From assembly GCA_963814975.1 (NCBI GenBank), contig CAWFFB010000027.1, forward strand, positions 46,075 through 110,074: DNA of 64,000 nt, read 5' to 3'. The notes under the pieces were generated by a model. The model was not told the origin of the DNA. It saw only the letters and a program-made list of their open reading frames with translations, and did not search any database. The position numbers and the translations under genes were made by a program. The DNA comes from CAVUXJ01 sp963814975 (GTDB taxonomy: Bacteria > Acidobacteriota > Vicinamibacteria > Vicinamibacterales > CAVVIG01). Within the stretch, counting starts at the first letter, position 1. Each line of letters starts with the position of its first letter. Positions 36,102-43,885 of the stretch are shown here, piece by piece.

Positions 36102-36206
36102 AGGCGCCGAGGGATCTGGAGGAAGTGGCGGACTGACCCGCGGGCGGCGACGTCATTCGTAGGTGGCGTCATACGTTGAGGGATGGCGCCCTGAGCCAGC
36201 CGCGAG

Positions 36207-36240
36207 TTTCAGGTTGGGTCTCGGCGACGCCAACCTGAAA
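36207..36240. repeat. Perfect inverted repeat between convergent genes
   Basis: TTTCAGGTTGG at 36207-36217 is exactly complementary to CCAACCTGAAA at 36230-36240, leaving a 12-base spacer. It lies between the stops of two convergent genes (36101 and 36261). No T-run follows on either side. A bidirectional transcript end is plausible; a leftover mobile-element end is the alternative. Confidence 0.55.
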
Positions 36241-36260
36241 TCCGCCGTCGGAGTCGATGT

Positions 36261-37124
36261 TCAGGCCAGAGCTCTTCCGTACAGCGCAAGCAACCGGCTC
36301 CATGCCTTCTCGGCTTGCGGCTCGTTGTAGACACGCGAATCGGGAGGGCACCAGCCGTGCGCAGCACCCGCGAAGACTTCGATTTCCGCGGGCAGGTTCG
36401 CCTTGGCGAAGGTCTCCTTCAGAACGTTCTTCTCATTGGGCGACCGCATGTCGTCGTTTTCGGCGATGTCGATGAGGAACTGCGCTTTGCTCTTCGCGGC
36501 TTGAAGATGTGGACTGTTCGGCATGTCGGTCGCAAGTCCGCCCCCATGGAAGGAGGCGACCGCGCCGACGCGATCGGGCACGGCAGCCGCGGTGCGAAAC
36601 GCAATCGGACCGCCCATGCAATAACCCTGCGTCCCCACTTTCCGGTTCTTGGCAACCGAAGATTGCCGATCGAGCCACCCGATGAACGCCTTTGCATCGG
36701 TCATCTGCGTCGTCTCGGTCAGAGCCTGCGCCAGCGGCAGCAGCTGCGGGATGGGCGTTTGGGAGCCCGCTTCCGCGGTCGGGGCTTTCTTGACGCGATA
36801 GAACGGATTCACCACGAGAACCGAATAGCCCGATTCGGCAAGCCGTTTGCCCATCTGGCGGAATGCCGGCCGCAGGCCGAAGATGTCCGGCCACACGAGA
36901 ACACCGGCCGCCGTGCCGCTCGCCGGGTGCACGAAATAGCAGTCGGCGGTGCCATCGGGCGTCATCACGTTCACGTCCGACTCCGTGACGGCCACCGCGT
37001 TCGCGACCTGCGGCAGCAGCATCGCCATGCCGGCTCCCAGCAAGACGCCGAATTCGCGCCGTGTCACCAATCCGCGGGCTTCGTACTCCTGTCGATCGTT
37101 TTCAAAATGGTCCTGATCGCACAT
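36261..37124 (-). CDS. Tat-exported dienelactone-hydrolase-family protein
   Basis: A 287-residue alpha/beta hydrolase. A twin-arginine-like signal (VTRREFGVLLGAGMAMLLP) at residues 20-38 suggests export. The catalytic Cys is in GTQGYCMGG near residue 168, the acid in IAENDDM near 220 and the His in FAGAAHGWC near 253. This is the Cys-Asp-His triad of the dienelactone hydrolase family. The ligand is likely an ester or lactone of periplasmic origin. The gene converges on the secreted MBL-fold gene and may share its metabolic setting. Confidence 0.88.
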   Translation of the reverse strand: MCDQDHFENDRQEYEARGLVTRREFGVLLGAGMAMLLPQVANAVAVTESDVNVMTPDGTADCYFVHPASGTAAGVLVWPDIFGLRPAFRQMGKRLAESGYSVLVVNPFYRVKKAPTAEAGSQTPIPQLLPLAQALTETTQMTDAKAFIGWLDRQSSVAKNRKVGTQGYCMGGPIAFRTAAAVPDRVGAVASFHGGGLATDMPNSPHLQAAKSKAQFLIDIAENDDMRSPNEKNVLKETFAKANLPAEIEVFAGAAHGWCPPDSRVYNEPQAEKAWSRLLALYGRALA

Positions 37125-37541
37125 ATTCGCTCCTTGCCAGTGCTTTCGACGCGGGACACTCAGAATCTACCGTGACACTCTATACCGATTCGCTGTCCAC
37201 GGGGTGCACTGGACTGCGTCGACCGCCTTCTGCAAACCGCACGGCGGTTGCGGGCCACGGCGGTCTTCACGACGCCGTACGTCATGTCCCGGCTCTTGGG
37301 AGCGGGCTGTTGAAAAACCCGGCCTGAAGTGAGAACGTAGAACGGCGAAGTTACGAGCTGGGATCGAAAAGTGAACAATTATTCGCGGTTCGATTCAAGC
37401 GCAACTCGGGCCCCCGCGAGTGCAGCGGTGGACGGCTCGAAAGAATCGGCGCCTTGCTCCTGGTGGCTTATCCCCTGAAGGCGCAAAAAACCCATCCATC
37501 AGGCTTTCCACCAGCTTGAGGGGGCTGGCGGTAGCAATACA
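37125..37541. other. Intergenic region with IS-end-like sequence
   Basis: About 417 bases with no supportable gene. At 37305-37322 the sequence GGGCTGTTGAAAAACCC resembles terminal inverted repeats of IS1182-type insertion sequences, but no second end or transposase was found. The stretch to about 37400 is less GC-rich than its surroundings, which fits old foreign DNA. The membrane-protein gene begins with TTG at 37542. Confidence 0.3.
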
Positions 37542-39002
37542 TTGATCACGGGCCTCGGGAATTCGACCAGCCGCCTCGCCGCGCAGCTTCGCCTCGTGTC
37601 CTCGCTGGCGCTCATCGCTACGATCCCAGTTGTGTTCTATTTCACAACCCAGGGGACGTGGAGCCTCACCAAGCAGAACAACGAGGCCGGATGGAGTGGT
37701 GGGTTCTATTGGCGGCAGGCGGAATCGATGCTGGTGCACGCCCGGCTGGACGTCGAGCCCACGGACCTTTTCGCAGAATGCTTCGAGCGCGGGTCGCGCT
37801 GCTACGGATACTTCGGCCTCACGCCGAGCCTGGTCCGCCTCCCCTTTCTCGGCATCAACCGCTTCTTCCATTCAGCACTGACACCGCTGTTTCTGGGGGT
37901 CGCCATCCTCGTGGCGTACTGGGCCGCGCTTCAGATACTGCAGCGGCCGCTGCGCGAACACGGGTCGATGCTGCCGCGGACCTTGGTGCTCGGTTACGCC
38001 GTTGCGGGAGCGCTGGCGCTCGGCCCGGGCAGCACGTTGCTGTTCGCCGCGCGCCCCGCGGTCTACGAAGAAGCGATTGCGTGGAGCATGGCCTTCTTCC
38101 TCCTGGCGTTGAACCACGTTTGGGCGTGGCACGCGCGCGAGGCCCGCAGTCTGGTTCCGGCGGTCATCTACGGCGTCATGGCCGCCAACGCGAGACCCAC
38201 GGCGGCGACCGCCTGCGGTGTGCTCGGGCTCGTCGCGGCGTGGTGGTGTTGGGAACAGCGATCGAACAGACGCGTACTCGCCACCGCGCTTTGCCTGAGC
38301 CTGCTCCCGGGCCTCACGGCTGCCGGCGTGTTCTGGCTGAAGCTCAGAACGCCGATTCCGAGCGTGCTGATGACCAGGCACGCCCGGGAGGCGCCCCACT
38401 GGCGGGAGATTCTGCAACGCAACGGCGATAGAACCTCCGGGCTGATGTTCACGCCCACGGCGCTCACCGCATACTTCAGGCCCGATACTGTCATCCGTCG
38501 TCCCGGATGGCCGTTCTTCGATTTCCGGTTCCAGCGGGGACCCATCCTGTGGGTGCCACCCCTTCCCCCAGGCGGCGCGTACGTGGAACGTCCGGTCAGC
38601 GTGACCACGACGATGCCGCTGCCGTGGATCGTGACGCTGGTGGTCGTGATCTGGCTGTGTGTCGAGGCACGGAGACTCTTTACTGGACGACGAGACGCGG
38701 CCAATTCCCTCGCAGGCGCGCTGACACCAGAACAGTGGACGCTCTCAGCCGGTCTGCTGGCCAGCGCAGCGGCGATGGCGGTGCTCACCGTGACCAACGT
38801 GAGCATCACGAACCGCTACGTGTGCGACTTCTTTGCGACGAGCGTCGTGGGCATGGCCCTCGCCCCTCGCGTCGTCCTGCCGTTCCTCAGCCGGCATTCG
38901 ATCCTCGGTGCGATCGCCGGTCTGGTGGGGCTCTTCCTCCTCATCTGGTCGATCCTCGTGAACCTGTCGCTCACTTTCCAGCTGGTGTTCCACTGGTCCT
39001 AG
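37542..39002 (+). CDS. Multi-pass membrane protein, GT-C-like
   Basis: A 486-residue protein with about ten predicted transmembrane helices, including LALIATIPVVFYF near the N-terminus, LFLGVAILVAYWAALQIL, WIVTLVVVIWLCVEA and a C-terminal AIAGLVGLFLLIWSILVNL. An extracytoplasmic loop carries FYWRQAESMLVHARLDVEP. The layout resembles polytopic GT-C glycosyltransferases and O-antigen-type membrane proteins, but no catalytic motif stands out. The TTG start at 37542 is tentative. A GT2 glycosyltransferase follows on the same strand after a gap, so a cell-surface polysaccharide role is plausible. Confidence 0.72.
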   Translation: MITGLGNSTSRLAAQLRLVSSLALIATIPVVFYFTTQGTWSLTKQNNEAGWSGGFYWRQAESMLVHARLDVEPTDLFAECFERGSRCYGYFGLTPSLVRLPFLGINRFFHSALTPLFLGVAILVAYWAALQILQRPLREHGSMLPRTLVLGYAVAGALALGPGSTLLFAARPAVYEEAIAWSMAFFLLALNHVWAWHAREARSLVPAVIYGVMAANARPTAATACGVLGLVAAWWCWEQRSNRRVLATALCLSLLPGLTAAGVFWLKLRTPIPSVLMTRHAREAPHWREILQRNGDRTSGLMFTPTALTAYFRPDTVIRRPGWPFFDFRFQRGPILWVPPLPPGGAYVERPVSVTTTMPLPWIVTLVVVIWLCVEARRLFTGRRDAANSLAGALTPEQWTLSAGLLASAAAMAVLTVTNVSITNRYVCDFFATSVVGMALAPRVVLPFLSRHSILGAIAGLVGLFLLIWSILVNLSLTFQLVFHWS

Positions 39003-39111
39003 ACCGATCCACCGCCGACCTTGGTCCCGCATTCCCCCGAGCTCGTGGTCCTCGGCCGTGTGGTAGCCTCAGCCTGACGCGGTCGCCTCGGGGGACTCGC
39101 CGATCCGCTGA

Positions 39112-39237
39112 ATGTCCGGCGCTCACAGGCCTCGACTGCTCATCTTGGTGACCTCTTACTGCGGCATGCCACGGACGACTTCCTATCGGCTGAACTCGAA
39201 CCCATTCCATTTCGACGTCCCGGACGAGGAACCCTGA
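39112..39237 (+). CDS. Possible short ORF immediately before the GT2 gene
   Basis: A 41-codon frame starting at ATG 39112 ends with a TGA that directly abuts the GTG start of the glycosyltransferase. Its middle LLILVTSYCGMP looks like the first strand of a nucleotide-sugar enzyme, and the end is RLNSNPFHFDVPDEEP. It may be a leader peptide coupled to the downstream gene, or a scrap of a deleted glycosyltransferase. No family is recognised. Confidence 0.3.
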   Translation: MSGAHRPRLLILVTSYCGMPRTTSYRLNSNPFHFDVPDEEP

Positions 39238-39957
39238 GTGACTCAGACCCGCGTGGTAGCGGCTCTCATCGCTTTCAATGAAGCCGGAAAAATTGGCTCG
39301 GCGCTCGATCGCTTTCAACCCGGTCAGGTGACCGAGGCCGTCGTCGTGGACGACGGTTCGACGGATGGCACAACCCGCGAGGTGGAATCGAGAGGCGTCA
39401 CCCTGCTTCGACAGGAGCGGCGTCAGGGTGTCGGCGCGGCAATCCGGCGCGCAATCCGGTACGCCATCGACGGCGGTTTCGATGTGCTCGTCATCATGGC
39501 TGGTAACGACAAGGATCGACCCGAGGAGATACCTCGAGTGGTCGAGCCGATCGCGTCGGGTCGCGCCGACCTCGTCCAGGGCTCGCGATATCTTCCGGGC
39601 GGCGTCTTCGGGCAGATGCCGTTCTACCGCCTTCTGGCGACCCGGTACGTGCACCCGTGGCTTTTTTCTCTCCTGGTCCGGCGCCGGTTCACCGACAGCA
39701 CCAATGGCTTCCGGGCGATTCGCGTAACACTCTTCAACGATCCGCGACTCGATCTGAATCAAGACTGGCTGGACCATTACGAGCTCGAGCCCTATCTCCT
39801 ATATAGGGCGATCGCGCTGGGGCATCGCGTGAAAGAGGTGCCCGTCACGAAGGTCTATCCGCCGGCGCATCTCGGATACACGAAGATGACGCCACTCATC
39901 GGGTGGTGGAGCATTCTCAGGCCGATTGTGCTCCTCGGACTCGGCATCAAGCGGTAG
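39238..39957 (+). CDS. GT2-family glycosyltransferase
   Basis: A 239-residue GT-A-fold glycosyltransferase, family 2, close to dolichol-phosphate-mannose-synthase-like enzymes. AALIAFNEAGKIGSALDRF opens the fold, EAVVVDDGSTDGT is the nucleotide-sugar site, and VIMAGNDKDRPEEIP is a variant of the DxD region (usually D-A-D). Downstream, GSRYLPGG and DSTNGFRAIR match the family. The substitution of the first acidic residue by Gly-Asn (AGND) is notable. It probably transfers a sugar to a lipid carrier for surface glycan synthesis. It starts with GTG directly after the short ORF. Confidence 0.88.
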   Translation: MTQTRVVAALIAFNEAGKIGSALDRFQPGQVTEAVVVDDGSTDGTTREVESRGVTLLRQERRQGVGAAIRRAIRYAIDGGFDVLVIMAGNDKDRPEEIPRVVEPIASGRADLVQGSRYLPGGVFGQMPFYRLLATRYVHPWLFSLLVRRRFTDSTNGFRAIRVTLFNDPRLDLNQDWLDHYELEPYLLYRAIALGHRVKEVPVTKVYPPAHLGYTKMTPLIGWWSILRPIVLLGLGIKR

Positions 39958-40287
39958 ACATCGTCATGAGACACCTTTCCCCTCGTGATGGCGGTCGTCA
40001 GGTCGACGCCAGCATCTGCGAATACGCGAATCTGCCCGGCGTGATACGCCTGCATCGACGTCATCCCTTCCCTTCGAATCGCGAAACCGCCTCTATGGCA
40101 CTCGTGAGTCCGAGAACCGACGGATTGGTGCGCCGCAGGTCATGGCGAAGGGTGGCAGGGGAGTGGCGAGATCACGCTCCCGCCGCTCGTAGACCTGGCG
40201 GCCGTTCTTGACCACATTCGCGGTCTTGAGAAATGTGTTCACTTTTGTACAGCGCCCACGAAATCGCCTGCTTACCATTTCGGTCCT
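39958..40287. other. Intergenic stretch entering the accessory region
   Basis: About 330 bases without a gene I can support. A minus-strand frame covering 40093-40240 reads plausibly (NVVKNGRQVYERRERDLATP), but it lacks a start and domain match, so it may be a gene fragment. No terminator is obvious after the glycosyltransferase. Confidence 0.3.
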
Positions 40288-40536
40288 ATGGCGACTACAA
40301 ACCGTGCGGAGTTCAAGCGGGTGATTCTCAAGATCGAACGCGATCTGTTTGCTCAGGCCCACCTGAGAACGCTGTTGACCGCTGTCGATCAAGCCCTCGC
40401 TGACGATCAGAAGGAACTGAAGGCCATCAAGACTCGGATCAAGCAGGCACGATACCTGGCGACAGCGAGCGGACGAAGGGCTGACCGTGAGACAGCCGCG
40501 TATGTCCAACGCGGAACGCGTCACAGGCACTCATAA
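40288..40536 (+). CDS. Small helical protein, family A (A1)
   Basis: An 82-residue protein of unknown function, predicted all-helical. Residues 6-28 (RAEFKRVILKIERDLFAQAH plus LRT) match, at 13 of 23 positions and without gaps, a segment of the protein at 46447-46767. A second helix (DQKELKAIKTRIKQARYL) follows and the tail is basic. No signal peptide or membrane segment is present. The shared block and short length argue that it is real despite its size. It is the bare-domain form of family A. Function unknown. Confidence 0.6.
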   Translation: MATTNRAEFKRVILKIERDLFAQAHLRTLLTAVDQALADDQKELKAIKTRIKQARYLATASGRRADRETAAYVQRGTRHRHS

Positions 40537-40927
40537 CAGGCCTCGTCCGTCCACGGCAATAGCGGATCGCGCGGGTCGGCAGGGTAAGGACAGGTGCGTT
40601 GGGCGTAGGCATTGGACTTCGCGGCGCACGATGTCCAACTCGTGACGAGCGTAGGACAAACCCTCATGTCCGTTATTGCACAGGACAGAATCGCTTTCGG
40701 TTGTAGAGTTCCTAGTTCGGATGACTATCGTTCCAGGCGGCAGGCAGTGGCGAACAGCGGCATCCTTGAATATCTCAGGTCGCACCGGCGATCTATCGAG
40801 CACTGAAGCCGCGCGTCGATTGGCTGGCGTGCTGCATCGGGTCTTTCTGTATTCATACGCGGGCCTTGCCGAGTATCGACTTCACTGAGACGCTTCTGAG
40901 ACGCGACTAGCGGTTGAAAGGCTCCCC
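40537..40927. other. Gene-free stretch
   Basis: About 390 bases. Several open frames exist on both strands, but none has a family match, a ribosome-binding site and sensible composition together. GAAAGG just before 40928 serves the next small gene. Confidence 0.3.
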
Positions 40928-41107
40928 ATGCCCCGAAATCCACTGCCCGACGATCCCGCTCAACGTCTGGTCCTCGTCCAGCAGTTGTGGCGTGAACTTC
41001 AAGCCACCTTCAGGGACCCGCAGAGATCCAACGACCTCGAACGGCGCATACGGAGGGAAGCGGATCTCTTTCGGCAACGCGGCTATCCTCACAAGCCCGA
41101 GTCGTAG
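40928..41107 (+). CDS. Small helical protein, family B (B1)
   Basis: A 59-residue protein, too short to be called readily by size alone. Its central 31 residues contain LWRELQATFRDPQ and DLERRIRREADLFRQ and align without gaps to two other proteins within 1.5 kb (B2 at 41251-41430, B3 at 41997-42428). Identity is 16 of 31 to each. The pattern predicts two amphipathic helices. GAAAGG lies seven bases before the ATG. No known family is recognised. Recurrence in the same neighbourhood is the main support. Confidence 0.65.
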   Translation: MPRNPLPDDPAQRLVLVQQLWRELQATFRDPQRSNDLERRIRREADLFRQRGYPHKPES

Positions 41108-41250
41108 CGTCTGTTCTCCGTCAGCCGGCGTTGGGGACACTCCATTCGGGCACAGATGTGTCGCATGGCGCCGGGTGTCTGAAGGGAGCGACCAGCTGCG
41201 TAGGAGTAAAGCGGACAGCTTATCTGGTCATCTTGGCGCATACTGCCCCC

Positions 41251-41430
41251 TTGGCCCACAATCCAGTTGCCGGAGAAGATCACCATCATGTGGCACGCAT
41301 CCAGTGCTGGTGGGTTGAACTGCAGGCTGCGCGCAAGGACCCCGTCAGGTACGAAGCCATCGCAGACCGCATCCGGCGAGAAGTCGACACCTTTCGTAAG
41401 ATGCCGACCCGACCGCGATTGATGCACTAG
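41251..41430 (+). CDS. Small helical protein, family B (B2)
   Basis: A 59-residue frame from TTG 41251 to the stop at 41428-41430, exactly the length of B1. It starts MAHNP (B1 starts MPRNP) and carries WWVELQAARKDP followed by IADRIRREVDTFRK, which match the B-family block. A GTG at 41290 is the alternative start and the frame is open upstream to 41131. No good ribosome-binding site is seen for the TTG. Matching length and start motif make it the best choice. Function unknown. Confidence 0.55.
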   Translation: MAHNPVAGEDHHHVARIQCWWVELQAARKDPVRYEAIADRIRREVDTFRKMPTRPRLMH

Positions 41431-41996
41431 AAGCTCGGCTTCACCGCTTCCGCTGTGCCCTTGCGCGACTCGCGCAGAAACCCTCCCTCGCTTCTTTCAC
41501 GCCACTCGATCGCCGGGGTGACACGCCAGTCGGCTGCCGTCGCGACCGCGCTGTGTGTCCACCGGTATCGGTCGACCGCCGTCTGGCCGTCGCTGTACCC
41601 AGCGTTCAGACAATTGCCAGACTGCCGCGAGGCTCCGCAACGTCCACCAAGGTCCCCCTTTAAGGCCTGGCTCAAGTAAAGGAACGACTAAGAGACAGTA
41701 AGTCGTGGGGGAGCGCCGCATCAGGGCCAGCTCGAGGAGCACAGCCTGCCCGGCACTAACCAACCTGGGAGAGACGGTTTAGCTCAGTGAAAGGGACGAC
41801 CGACGATGCGCTCATAGTGGCATCCGTCGTCTTAAAGAGGGGAATGACTGCATCAACGTCGTCGTCGTGCTGTCTGCGCTATCGCTGCTGTCAGTGCCTT
41901 GCTTATCCTGATGCTCCAGCAAAACCGCCGCTGACAGCACGAAGGCACTCTTCGGACGAGACTGATCTGACAATCGGTCCCGGCCGGCGGTCTCGT
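41431..41996. other. Gene-free stretch
   Basis: About 566 bases, the longest gene-free gap in the accessory region. Open frames on either strand here lack coding-like composition. I see no RNA, repeat array or terminator with confidence. Confidence 0.3.
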
Positions 41997-42428
41997 TCAA
42001 CCGACAATCCAGGCGTGCTCACAGACCGAGCAGAAGAACATTCGCTCCTCCGTTCGTGCGAGGGTCTGGATCGTTTTCGCCGATTTGCAGCTTGGACAAG
42101 GAGGGAGCGCGCCAGCCATGGCGGCTGGCTTACCCGAGATTTCGGGTCTCGCGCCTGGCGCCGAGTTCGTGTTGGATCCGTTCGATGCACCATCGTCGCT
42201 GCCCTCGAGCGGCGCCGAACCGAGGGGCGGTGTCATCTTCGACGAGGTCGGCTCGTTCGGAACCGTGCCTGCCCGAACCAGATCCGCTTCTTTGCGAATG
42301 CGCCGGACGAGGGTCTCGTACTCCTCGCAGCCCTCGCGCGTGGCCTTCAGCTCGCGCCATATGCACTTGATGATCGTCAGACGCTGGTCGTCGACATCGC
42401 GACTAGTACGAGCCATGCAGGTGTCCAA
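41997..42428 (-). CDS. Family B protein with C-terminal zinc ribbon (B3)
   Basis: A 143-residue protein combining three parts. Residues about 18-50 hold the B-family block (CIWRELKATREG, then LVRRIRKEADLVRAG). Residues 55-105 form a low-complexity linker rich in Ser, Pro, Gly and Asn. The C-terminus is a zinc ribbon with CPSC and CSVC. It is therefore B1/B2 plus a metal-binding module. No signal peptide is present; the start is either M1 or M5. A nucleic-acid- or protein-binding adaptor is a reasonable guess. It is on the opposite strand from B1 and B2. Confidence 0.68.
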   Translation of the reverse strand: MDTCMARTSRDVDDQRLTIIKCIWRELKATREGCEEYETLVRRIRKEADLVRAGTVPNEPTSSKMTPPLGSAPLEGSDDGASNGSNTNSAPGARPEISGKPAAMAGALPPCPSCKSAKTIQTLARTEERMFFCSVCEHAWIVG

Positions 42429-42660
42429 TGCAAGAGATGTCTCAGAAAACGGTCGGCGTTGTTCCTACACCCGGAGGAAGACAAAAGGAACCGCCAGAGG
42501 GTCGGACGGTGTACATGCCGTTCGTGCTGTTAGACCGTCCCATGAATGGCGGCGTTGACACGCTCCAGAAGTCAGCGCGATCGGATCCAACCGCGCCTTC
42601 TCGAAGGCCGATCTTGGATCAAGCTGATACATACATGAGACGCAGGTAGGTCGTTGGGAA

Positions 42661-42843
42661 TCACACGGTCGGCCGGCCGTCGCCGTCGTCCTCGTCCGTT
42701 GGCAGCATGTGGGCGAGTTTCGGCTGGTAGATGTGGTTCATCAGTGCCTGAATCTCGTCCGGGCGCATCGGAACACCAGCCAGCACTCCCAGCTGCAGTG
42801 TGGCGCACAGAAACAGAACGCGGAGTCTCCTCGCAAGGGACAT
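42661..42843 (-). CDS. Small exported protein
   Basis: A 60-residue protein. GGGAGGG just upstream supports the ATG at 42843. The first 22 residues form a signal peptide (MSLARRLRVLFLCATLQLGV). The mature part is MRPDEIQALMNHIYQPKLAH plus a very acidic tail (DEDDGDG). The 'EIxxLMxxxxQPKxAHxxP' pattern recurs, as I recall, in short uncharacterised bacterial proteins. It appears to be a small periplasmic protein. Three short exported proteins lie in a row on this strand. Confidence 0.55.
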   Translation of the reverse strand: MSLARRLRVLFLCATLQLGVLAGVPMRPDEIQALMNHIYQPKLAHMLPTDEDDGDGRPTV

Positions 42844-42880
42844 AACACCCTCCCGGCGCACGCCTGAAATGTGCGCAGAT

Positions 42881-43150
42881 CTACCGGAATTCGCGAAGTC
42901 GGCCTAGAGAAGGGGGCGTGGGAGGTGCGCGGGAGTCGAGAATGGCGAGAAGAGCAGTCGGCTGCTCATCGCATCGGAACGCCTCTCGGCGGACGATAGT
43001 GACGGTTACGGCAGGGCGGACAATCCAGAGCGGAAACAGGATGAAGTCAGCGAGCGTTGCCGCATTGGCTGGGACGAATGCTCCGACGACGATCAGGCCA
43101 ATGCAGAGTATGGCGAGAGCCTTGCGGGTTCGTGGCATCTTGCTCGACAT
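42881..43150 (-). CDS. Small exported or membrane protein
   Basis: An 89-residue protein with AAGGGGG upstream of the ATG at 43150. The N-terminal MPRTRKALAILCIGLIVVGA forms a signal or anchor, followed by a second hydrophobic stretch (TLADFILFPLWIV). The C-terminal half is basic then Pro-rich. No family is recognised. It lies between two other small exported proteins on the same strand. Confidence 0.45.
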   Translation of the reverse strand: MSSKMPRTRKALAILCIGLIVVGAFVPANAATLADFILFPLWIVRPAVTVTIVRREAFRCDEQPTALLAILDSRAPPTPPSLGRLREFR

Positions 43151-43246
43151 ATTGTAGCCCCCTTCAGCCACCGGCCGCCCGCGTACATCGAACCAGGACA
43201 GGGACCGCGACAGCTGTAGGACCGATCCAACATACGGGCACCGGTT

Positions 43247-43531
43247 TCAGGGTGTGCTCGCAACTCGACAATGCCCGGTGGCGACCGGTCCGGGCTCGAG
43301 CGTGGCACGCTGGGGCTCGGTGACGCCGATCGGCACATCCTCCATCTTCAGGACCTTGCCCGAAGCAAGAAAGGCTTCGATCTCGTCTTCGCGTCCGATC
43401 CAGGTCAGCGAGCATTCAGCCGATGTAGGGGCCGTCGCGATGGCTTGCCGGCCGGCACCGGCCACGCTCACCTGTGGAGACGTGGCCAGGATTGCCAACA
43501 CCGCCCAGGCGCAGAGGGTCGTTCGTCGCAT
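43247..43531 (-). CDS. Small secreted protein, possibly truncated
   Basis: A 94-residue protein with a signal peptide (MRRTTLCAWAVLAILATSPQ) and GAGG upstream of the ATG at 43531. The mature region WIGREDEIEAFLASGKVLKM and VPIGVTEPQRATLEPG reads like the start of a larger secreted family I have seen in Acidobacteriota, and the end (ATGHCRVASTP) looks abrupt. It may be a true short protein, a 3' truncation, or a further frame break. The open frame upstream to 43747 lacks support. Confidence 0.45.
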   Translation of the reverse strand: MRRTTLCAWAVLAILATSPQVSVAGAGRQAIATAPTSAECSLTWIGREDEIEAFLASGKVLKMEDVPIGVTEPQRATLEPGPVATGHCRVASTP

Positions 43532-43885
43532 GGTCGAACCTCGGAGGTGGAGGGTTTGGTACCTATATCCTATCCGCGACTGCGCACAACCACTAAGAGG
43601 CGTCCGGATTGTAGCCGGTTTCCACTCCGATGCGGTTGGTCGCGCGCCGAACAATCGCCAAGCGTTGCCGTTCATCGTCCGCAGCCGCACGCGCTGGTTT
43701 CGTAGCTGCGCCTTGAAGATCCGGTTCTTTTTCGCGCAGATGCACAATCGCCTCAGATTGTTCGCGTTGAAGCCAGCCGAGACGCGACGATCAGGCGTAC
43801 CGGAATCACGCCCCCGAGTCTACGTCAACGGTCGATCCGGTTTCGGACACCGCGCCCTGCACCGATCCTGCCGTAAACTACGCCG
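43532..43885. other. Divergent intergenic region
   Basis: About 354 bases between a minus-strand secreted protein and the plus-strand DUF4159 gene. No RNA gene or repeat is seen. Promoters for both sides presumably lie here, but I cannot assign -35/-10 boxes with confidence. Confidence 0.3.

Noticed and set aside
40093..40530. Minus-strand 145-codon frame
   Set aside because: It overlaps A1 on the other strand for most of its length; only the tail (to about 40240) looks protein-like and it has no start.
42056..42558. Plus-strand frames opposite B3
   Set aside because: B3 on the minus strand has the conserved block and zinc ribbon; the plus-strand frames are shadows.
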